From Ascoidea asiatica (Eukaryota > Ascomycota > Saccharomycetes > Ascoideales > Ascoideaceae): DNA of 64,000 nucleotides. The stretch lies in contig BCKQ01000008.1 in the NCBI GenBank assembly GCA_001600695.1, positions 508,122 to 572,121 on the forward strand, written 5' to 3'. The notes beneath the pieces are model-generated. The model made no database searches, was not told where the DNA came from, and worked only from the letters and a program-made list of their open reading frames with translations. The position numbers were made by a program, and so were the translations under genes. This document shows, one piece after another, positions 10,689 through 19,900 of the stretch; position 1 is the stretch's first letter; every line of letters starts with the position of its first letter.

Positions 10689-11151
10689 CAATTTTTGAAA
10701 GATATAAATTTGTTTTATTCCAACCAATATGAGGTACAGATTTAGAAATATTATCAAATTTTGTTAAATTTAAATCATTAAGTAAATTTAAACCATTTAA
10801 ATTATTTTGATCAAAATTATTATTTGATTCTTCACTTGAATTAAATAAAGCTTGTAAACCTACACAAATTCCAAAAATTGGTTTATTTTCTTTAATATAA
10901 TTTAATAATGGAATTTTAAAATTTTTTTCATATAATTTTGAAACAAAATAATTAAAATTTCCAACTCCAGGTAAAATTAATTTTTTTATTTTTTTAAATT
11001 CAGGATCATTACCATCTTCAATTAAAATTGTTTTATAACCTAAGAAATTTATTGCATTTTTTAAAGATTGTAAATTACCACTTTTAACATCAATAATATG
11101 AACTATTTTTTCATAATCATCATCATCATTATCATTATCATTATCACTCAT
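9334..11151 (-). CDS. HIS7: Imidazole glycerol phosphate synthase (glutaminase-cyclase fusion)
   Basis: This bifunctional enzyme performs the fifth step of histidine synthesis: glutamine is hydrolysed by the N-terminal half, and ammonia is passed to the C-terminal barrel, which makes imidazole glycerol phosphate and AICAR. The 605-residue product has a class I glutaminase domain (about 12-265) with the nucleophile Cys96 in GICVGLQ and the His241-Pro-Glu243 pair. It is followed by a HisF barrel from about residue 288 with the two catalytic aspartates, D294 (ACLDV) and D454 (SIDPKK). It is longer than the S. cerevisiae enzyme (552 residues) because of an acidic N-terminal Asp/Asn stretch and a poly-Asn insert near 158-172. 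AICAR production links it to purine synthesis, which fits the Gcn4/Bas1-type sites upstream. Confidence 0.96.
10640..10687 (-). repeat. AAT triplet run encoding poly-Asn in HIS7
   Basis: A run of ATT/TTA on the plus strand gives about 15 asparagines in a loop of the glutaminase half. It is an in-frame microsatellite, likely length-variable. Confidence 0.75.
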
Positions 11152-11329
11152 TTTTATGATTATTATTATTATNGATTAAGTATTGTTATTAAATAATTAT
11201 AGAAATTATAAAAATTATAGATTAAAAATTGATGAAATATTTATTTTAAATCTTAAATTTTATTACCTAAATTTAATACCAAAATTATTCGACTTAAAAT
11301 TTATACAGTCATTTGACCAATTAATGCTT

Positions 11330-11337
11330 TGAGTCAT
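11330..11337 (-). promoter_or_regulatory. Gcn4 site ATGACTCA upstream of HIS7
   Basis: On the HIS7 strand this reads ATGACTCA, a full Gcn4 core site, 179 bases upstream of the HIS7 start. The TGACTC part is also the Bas1 recognition sequence, and HIS7 in S. cerevisiae is under both general amino-acid control and Bas1/Bas2. Confidence 0.65.
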
Positions 11338-11502
11338 AAATTAAAGATAAAGGATCCATTTAACTGGTAATTAAATTTGAATTATTTTATGAACCATGAA
11401 TATGGATCTATAAGATATTTTTTTTAATGGTGTGTTTAGTAAAATCCAAATGTTGTATTGTAAAATGTTTAATAAACCATTCTATTNGAGAATTATTATG
11501 GC

Positions 11503-11508
11503 TGACTC
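11503..11508 (+). promoter_or_regulatory. Second TGACTC site upstream of HIS7
   Basis: A TGACTC core 352 bases upstream of the HIS7 start, in a locally G+C-richer stretch. It could be a second Gcn4 or Bas1 site, though a 6-base match is weak alone. Confidence 0.35.
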
Positions 11509-11918
11509 GGACCGGCTGAATACAGTTTTATGAATGCTGTACAGGACTGTAGAAGTGAGTCTTTGGTTTTACAACGGTCTTTTGGGTGAATGGAATAATC
11601 AACCAATGAAAAAGANGTTTAGCCTGGATACCGCGTTTAAAGAGCAGTATACAGTAGCTAGTACCAGTAGCAGGGGCGTTAGCTTGTAATATTCAATTCT
11701 CGTAAAACATAAAGGTATTGAAATACCAAGGGAAATAACATGTTGTTTAAGAGNATAATATAATTAAATAAATAAATATTGTTTCATTTAACGAGATAAA
11801 CGTTTTGTAGTTTTACTTGAGTTAAAANAAACTGGGCAGGGGGCGTAAGGGCGAGAATGAAACTTAGATAAATAAGTGGCGTGAATGGCGTGAATGGGCA
11901 AGACAGGCCCAGAATAAC

Positions 11919-11986
11919 TAATAACAACCATGGTTGGGTTGCTCGATGTCGAGCCAGTGGTGTGGATTCGAGACCACGCCGTTATT
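11919..11986 (+). other. Cloverleaf-like hairpin cluster, possible structured RNA or tRNA relic
   Basis: An outer pair AATAAC/GTTATT (11920-11925, 11981-11986) encloses three consecutive hairpins: the palindrome AACCATGGTT (11926-11935); GCTCG-ATGT-CGAGC (11941-11954); and GTGG or GTGGT pairing with CCAC or ACCAC (11957-11977) around a loop containing TTCGAGA. The arrangement imitates a tRNA cloverleaf, but there is no proper A box, the T stem is mispaired next to its loop and the anticodon loop is only 4 bases. I see a structure but cannot name an RNA family. Confidence 0.25.
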
Positions 11987-13941
11987 TGTTCGTTGTTCGC
12001 TGTTGATTATAGTTCGAACGAAATATCTGATTATTACTAAGAAGATATCTAATTCAAATTATAAACAATTGCTAATTAAAATATAAAATATATAAAAATT
12101 ATATAAAAAATATGGGAAGTAAGTGCCCTATTTATATTAGTAGAAAATAGGAGCAGGGAACCCATCTTAAGAATAAATTTGTAAATTTAGTATGTGAAAG
12201 TTCACTTCCNACACTTAAGAAAAGAAATAAAATAAAGTATTGTNNTAGAAGACACTACTTCATTCTCAGAACAAACACAGAACTTCGAAGAAAGAATAAA
12301 TAATGCAGACCCAGAACGTTCTAGTACATTTAACATGCACACGGAAGTTCTGAGAACGCAATAGAATGTANTCGTAGAACAATCTATGCAATCTTAGAAA
12401 GTCTAAGAATAGCCTAGAATATTCGAAGACAATTCCAATAAAAGAATAAAATGATTAACAATCACTGTAACGTTTTTCTGGACCGTCTCGGCGGNTGAGA
12501 GAAGAGTCAGCAGAAGCAGCACGGGCAGCAAGAACAGCACCGGAGCAGAGCAGAAGGAGAAGCANCGGACACTCGACAACGGCGAGCATGGAGAGAGAGA
12601 AACAGATCAAGATCAAGAACGAGAAAGAGAATAGAAGTCAAGTCAAACACAGCAGACAATGGACAATGGACAATGGACAGGAAATAAATAACGAGGCAAG
12701 ACACAATTGACGACAGATGACAGAGAAGACACAGATACCAAACAGGCGAGACAACTCAGCAGAAACAATGGAAACAGCTTCAACGGTGGCCACATGGCTA
12801 AGGGAGTAAACTAGCAGTAAACTAGTACTATTTATATCTTGTGTCGTGGAGCGTTGTAACGTTGTCATTACAAAGATCACCACTGGAACAACTGTGTTTG
12901 TATTTGAATTAAAATTGTATTTGAATTGTATTTGTATTTGCATCTGTATTTGCATCTGTCTTGATGTCTTTATGGCTCTGTGTGATTATCTCTTTATCTG
13001 ATTTTCGTTTTGTTGCTTTATTTCTTCATTGCTCATGTGCTTTTCCTCTCTTCTTTTTCTTCTTCTTTCCAGGCGTTGACTGCAATCAATCAGCGAGCGC
13101 AGTGCTGAAATTGTGAATCTGCGGGTGTGAAAGTGAACAATTGAGCAGACACTCACATCTGAGCGCTAAAAGCACCTTTGAAGAATATGAAAAAAGAAGA
13201 AGAAGAATAACTTCAATTATCAAATATATTAGATATCAAATATATTCAAAATACAATTAAAGGATATTCAATTATTATTTAAATAATAAATAATAAATAA
13301 TAAATAATAAATAATAAATTCAATTAATATCCCAAAAACAACTGTTACAAGAATTGATTTACATTTTCCTCCTTTGAAGTTTGTTTTATTTTGTAGGCTC
13401 TTCAAATAATAACAGCACTGCAACTCCTCTGCAACTGTTTTTACTCCTTTAACTACTGTTAAATACCCTTAAATACCCTTACCGTTGCAAACTTCAAAAA
13501 AAATTATTCTCAATTCTTTTTCATTTATTTATTTCTTTCTCTTTTGATTTATTTTATTTTATTTTATTTTATTTTATTTTATTTTATTTATTTTTTAATT
13601 TAATTTAATTTATTATATTCTGTTCCATTCTATTCAACTTCATTTCATTTCATTCTTATTCTCAATCTCATTATCATTATCATTATCATTATCTTTCTTT
13701 TTATTCTTATTCATATCCCATAATATATCATTATCAATATCAATCATATATTAATATCATTAATCAAAATAATAATCAGAATAATAATAAATACATCAAA
13801 TATATCAATCAATCATATATATATTTATAATATATTTATAAATATATATTATAAATATATAATAATTGTAATATAGATAATCAATTCTATCTTACTCTAT
13901 AACAAAAGAATAATCTATAAATATAAAATATAAAATACAAA

Positions 13942-16900
13942 ATGCAAAGTCAATTGAATCAATTATCTTTTCCTTCAATAGTTCCTTCAATTTTATCAAG
14001 AATTAATGATCTTTTACAACAACAACAAACTTATACTTTAGCTGAAACTGAATCTGATCCTGTTTTTATAAGTTCAAGAAAAACTTTATTATCTTTATCA
14101 ATAACTCCATGTTTTTCTGATATTGTTGAAAGTTGTATACAAATTTTAGATAATTATAATAAATTTGATAAATTTTTACCAATTAAAAAAAGATCTGAAG
14201 AAAGTTGTAAAAATATTTCAATAATTTTNAATTTATTATCTGATATAACTGAAAAAAATTGGTCTCAAAAAGAATTACATGGTTTAAATACTTATAATTC
14301 AAATTCAACTTTTAGTACAAGTTCTTCAAGTTCAAGTTCAAGTTCTGATAAAGATATACCACATTCAATAGCTGCTGATCCTTTAAATCAAATTTTAATT
14401 ATAAAATCTTTAAATGTTTTAATTAAATTAAAATCAAATAAATCAATAAAATCAGAATTAGAAATTATTGAAGGTTCAAGTTCTCAATTAGAATATTTTT
14501 CTGCAAAATATTTAATTGGTGATATAGATTATAATATTAATGCAATCTTAAGATATATTGCTTCTGGTAATCAAAAAGATTATTTTAATTTTATTTTTTC
14601 AAATTTAACAACTTTAAAACCTTCAAGTCATACAAAAGATTCTGAATCTTTACCATATTTTGAATTATTAGCTTTTGTTTATCTTGATGATCAATATATT
14701 ATTCAAATTTTTAAAGATATTTGGAATTTATTTAATTCAATAAAATCTCCAATTTTACAACAATTAATTCTTTCATTTTTATGTAAATCTATAAAATATT
14801 GGATTAGTGCAAGACCTGAAGAATATGTTAATAGTACAAGAGGTGATCAACCAATTCCAAGAGAAGCTGAAAATCTTTTTGATTATGTTTATTCAAGTTT
14901 TTATAATACTAAAAATACAAGAGTTTCTGCAAGGTTTTTAACAACTTTAGTTGCTTTAATACCAAAAACTTTTGAAAATTTTAATAATTCTTCAAAAGCA
15001 AAATTATTATTAACTGCAAATGCTTTTAATAAAAAACAAAAATTTATTTCAAATGTTGTAAAAAATTTAAATCAAGCTGTTAAAGATATGAAACCTTTAG
15101 AAACTATTAATAATACAACAATTTTAACACAATCAAATGAAGTTGAAACTATAGAATCTGTTGCTTTATTTTCAACTTATGCTTCAATGATTAAAAAATA
15201 TGATCCAAGTCATCCACTTTTTATTTTCACAATTCAATATATGGATTCACTTTTTAAACTTTTACATCCTTTATATCGTAATACTTTAGATTGTGTTGAT
15301 AATTCTTTTTATGATACTATTAGAAGTGAATATTATATTGCTTCTTTTACTTTAAATCCAGAAAATTGTATCTCTGATTTATTNCAAGTTTTACAAGATC
15401 CAAATACTTCTCTTTATGTATTTTGTGTTTATGCTTCAGGTTTAAAAAAAATTAGTAAATCTTTACAAGCAAGAGAAGCATTTGATGCAAATTTTCCAAA
15501 ATTTATAATTCCAATGAGAAATTATGCAAATAAAGCTATTGATATCATTAAAGATACTGCTTATGATTTTGAATCAATGGTAAGTTCTTCAAATTCTGAA
15601 GGTTCTTTTAATGATTTAAATTATTCTTTAAATGATTCAAAATCAAATTCTCAATATAATTCAATTGATAGTATTAAAAATAATAGTCTTATATTATCTT
15701 CAAATGCAAGTATTTCTAATCTTTCAACAATAAGTGATGGTTCAAGTAATTCAATACCACAATCTTCAAATTCTCCTTTTAGAAAAGATTTAAATGGTAG
15801 TAATAATATGAATAACATCAATAACATTAATAATAATAATANTAATAATAATAATATCAATAATATTAATAATAGTAATAGTAATAATAGTAGTAATAAT
15901 AATTCAATGAATGGTAATAAATCAAGATCAAAAAAAGAAGCTGCAAGACATTTATTTACTGGTAAATATGATAAACATGAAAAAAGATCAAGCTCAACTC
16001 AACAAAAACATTCTTTACCCGCTCCACCTTCAACTTTATCAAGTACTACAACAATTTCAAATGGTTCAAATTATTCTTATGGTTTATCTGTTTCTACAAC
16101 TTCAACTACAACTGGCGCTAGTACTTTATCATCTTCAACTTTGGATTCAACAAATAGTCGTGATACTCAATTAGAATTAAGAAAATCTGAAGCTATAGAA
16201 TATATGAAAAGAAAAACTAATCCAACAATCATTTCAAGAGAAGTTTATAGAGAATTTTTAGGAATGTTTACAAACAATGCTGTTCTTTTCTTTCATTCTG
16301 AAAATAATAAATATTCAAGTTTTACATCCAATTCAAATGATAGAATGATTGCTGCAAAAGAAGCTGCTATTTTACTTCAAGAAATGGATACTTATTTTTA
16401 TGCTGCTACGGTATGTCTTGCAGATTCTGATGTTAGATTAGTTGAAACTGCCAGAAGACAATTGCTTAGATCTATGGTTATGGATGAAAATTCCACTTTA
16501 GTTGAAATCTATAAAGGTTTTTTTGCTTCTGGTTGGATAATTAGATCTATTTCAAAATCGATGCTTGATTTCAGATTAAATGATAAAAAATTAAAGGAAT
16601 TATTAGCTTTATTAATTCAATTTGTTGATTGTCGTAATGAAATTATAACCAAAATGAATGTTGATGAATTATTCGATAATATTGGAAATACTGCTCATGG
16701 ATTTTGCCAATCAATGTATCAATCGATGGAAGTTATTTTTTATATTTGTCTTTGTTCTCCAGAAAATGATGTTTATCGTTTAGTTAAAAAGGGTTCAAGA
16801 GTTATGATAGAAGAATTAAATTCTGGTTATAATCATCATATACAAATTAAGGCTCAATCAAATGAAGAGTTTTTCCTGGTTTTAGGAAACGATGATTATT

Positions 16901-19900
16901 TTGTTAGTGGATCTGTTGCTCTACAAAAAAGAATTAGAAAAATATTATTGAATCATTGTACAAAATTAACTGAGGGTTTACAAGATGCTTTAGAAATCAT
17001 GTATGAAAGATGGTTGGAATATAGTAAAAAGAAAACAGTTAGTAAGATAGATACTGTTGAACATCGTAATTATTCCGGGTTTATGGCAGTTACATCTGGT
17101 CTTATTGTGAATCCTATATTTGACTCTGTCAACAGAATAAAACAGAAAGATTATACAAGAATTTTCATTGCTAGAAAAATGGAATTACTTAATAGTGANG
17201 ATTTAACCTTAAGAGAAAATGCTAAAGATGTACTTTCATCTGAGGTTCATCCTAGTGCTCATAAGATACTTTTATTAATGATTGAAACCAATGTTAATAA
17301 AATACAGTTAAGAAAAGGTAGCCTCGATGAAGGTGACTTATTATTAGTTGAAGCGTATATTATAATTATTAAAGGTTGTATTGCAAGTGGTGATAAAAAA
17401 AGAAATTTTGAAAATTCGGCCAAAATTCTTTCTGTTGGCTTGAGTTTATGCTCAATGGTTGATGTTCAACCAGTTGATACTATTGTTNTAAGATTAATGG
17501 TTCGTCTTTCTAGGTTTTTTCAGAGGTTGATGACATTTAAAGATCAATTATGTCTTAGGTCAGGTAGAATGAAACACGTTTGTTTAGAATATTCTGTTAA
17601 GTGGTTAGAAGAGTCTGTTTTCAGAGATCAATTAAAGGCAAAAAGCAAGGTTTATGTTGTGGATGATTCTTCAAGAAATAAAAAAGAGATGGACTATTTG
17701 TATTCTGATTTATCTGTAGAAACTTGTAAAGCTACATCTGTTTTACTTAAGGATCTTATTATAGAAGCACCGGCTGCACAGCATCCTAAAGGATTTACTG
17801 CTGCTAGATCAACAGCATTTAACACTTATTTCAGTTTATTTTTAAGAGTTATGGAAAGATTTTCCGCTAGAGCTTCATCAAAGGATATCTTTTCAGTTTC
17901 AAAACAAAAAGCAACTATTATAATGGACCAAATGATTCTTTCTTTAAACAATTTATTGGAAAGAAATTTCAAAATTGGATTAGAATATGCAATTCCATTG
18001 GGTTTTCATGAAGATCATAAAGTTAGACTTTCTTTCTTAAGAGTTTTTAATCAACTTATCCAAAATTTACAAAAAGAGTTATCAATTACTAGCGCCCACA
18101 AAGAAAAAGTACAAGCTACATTTTTAGATGTTTTATTAAATTCAAGCTTTTTCTTTTTAGCCTGTTCTGATAGTTGCCCTTCAAATGAGGTTGATTCATA
18201 TTCAAAAGGAATATTGGAGTTTTTTGAAGCACAAAATAGGCCGGTGGAAGCTATTACAATGTTTCTAAATTGGGAAATTAGTAAATCTCCTAAAATAGTT
18301 GACATTTTAAGAAGAAATATTGTTGCTCCAAGAATATTATCGTTCTATGCTAAGAAGAATGGATTAGATTATCTTATCCAAACACTTCATCCTGTCCTTA
18401 ACAGTTTGGTTAAAAACAATGAATTTTTTGAAGTAGAGAAAATACAACCCGGAGAACCAGGTGCTGAACAAAATCTTAACAAATTCATGTACTATCTTAC
18501 CAAGTTAGTTGACGATATCTATAATTCATTGGATCTAGTTCCTATAGAATTTAAAGCAATTTGTTCTAATATAAAGAAAGCTGCAGCCAAAAAATCAACN
18601 GAAACTACTACAATTTTGCTTGTTGGATCATTCTTTTTTTTAAGATTTATATGTCCTGCTGTTGTCAGCCCTGAAACCGAAAACATTTTGGATTCTATTC
18701 CTAATAAGCAGACAAAAAGATCTCTTATTCTTTTAGCAAAAGTTCTTCAAAATATTGCAAATGGATCTCTTGCATCGCTTAAATGGCCATTATTAATCAG
18801 TAGAATGGACGAATTAAATAGATTGAATGAAAAGATTTTCAAATTTTTGCATTTGCTTTCAAATGATATTCCTTATGAAGAAAGTGGCGATTCTGCTGTT
18901 TATATCGATCCAAAATTGTATGCCGTTAATCATAAATTTTGCTATATTCATTATGAAGATATCCGTTCAAACTTGTTAAATCCTAAAATTAATTATGGGG
19001 TTACTTTAGAAGAGAAGCAAAATCTTTTGGATACTCTTGATATTACAATTTTGAATATAGGTCCTCCTGACGATCTTTATAGCTCTAGAATACCACCTAA
19101 TATTAAACAAAATGATCTCCAGACATCAGATTTATATGACTTTATGGATAGACATGCAGAAGATAAAGATCTTGATGATCTAGTCGAGAGTCCATTCTTT
19201 GAGCAAAAGGTGGCTAGAGATGGTACACCTATGCTTGTATTTACCTATTATTATTTCCAATGCTTAGAGCATGTGGATCCTTTAACTTCTCTTTTCAGAA
19301 TATTTCAAGTTGCAAGCAGAGTATGGGATTCTAAATTTTATGTGATTGTTGACTGTTCACGATTCAGAAAAGATAGACCAATTCCATTGTTTGATAAATT
19401 AAGTTCATTGGCTCCTGATCAATTCAAGAAAAATTGTGTTAGTATGTTTTACTATAATATATCTGATGGTTATCTTCCAGTTCTAGTAGAAAATATCAAG
19501 CAACGTGAAAAGGGTGGATTATTTAATCCTTTTAATGTTCGTTATTCATTTTTATCAATGTTTGATGATATAAGATTAATCAATACCTTAGGTCTATGCA
19601 AACAAAGTATAAATATTTTGAATCAAGTAAGACTTACCTTTTCAGATGCCGAGCTTTACCTGCCAGAGCAGAAGAAATATTTCCCATGTATTTTCAAAGT
19701 TGGGGGTAAGTATTGTTCTTACGGGTTGGCCCATCCTCGTAGATTGAAAATTGCAGGGTCTATCAAAAGTGTTCGTGTGGTTAATGTTCGTCGTGACATT
19801 TGTTTAAGTGAAACTTCGTTAACTAATTACACTGATAATCAATATGAGTTTTGTATTTATGATAATGTTGATAAAAGACAGCTAATTTTATCATGTCCTA

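Larger units (their letters stand above)
11152..13941. other. Long divergent intergenic region between HIS7 and IRA
   Basis: 2.8 kb without a recognisable protein. From HIS7 outward it holds two TGACTC-type sites; a G+C-elevated stretch (about 11490-11990) that includes a doubled GGCGTGAAT at 11878-11895 and a cloverleaf-like hairpin cluster (11919-11986); and a group of short palindromes (12262-12407). Next come a purine/CAG-rich tract (about 12490-12800) with a tripled ATGGACA-type repeat near 12658-12680, then T-rich and AT-rich DNA up to the IRA start. Short open frames at 12507-12955 on the minus strand have no recognisable domain. Much of the right half is probably promoter and 5' UTR of IRA. 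Confidence 0.5.

Noticed and set aside
11960-11985. tRNA gene suggested by GATTCGAGACC (B-box-like)
   Set aside because: T stem mispaired beside the loop, no A box at the right distance and a four-base anticodon loop; kept only as a structured-RNA candidate.
12507-12955. Two overlapping minus-strand open frames (65 and 105 codons)
   Set aside because: Composition follows the CAG/purine tract on the other strand; one has an ambiguous codon and neither has a domain.
16876-19662. CTG reassignment judged from in-frame CTG codons in IRA (16876 and 19660)
   Set aside because: Both fall in hydrophobic contexts that fit Leu, but two codons cannot decide between standard and altered codes.
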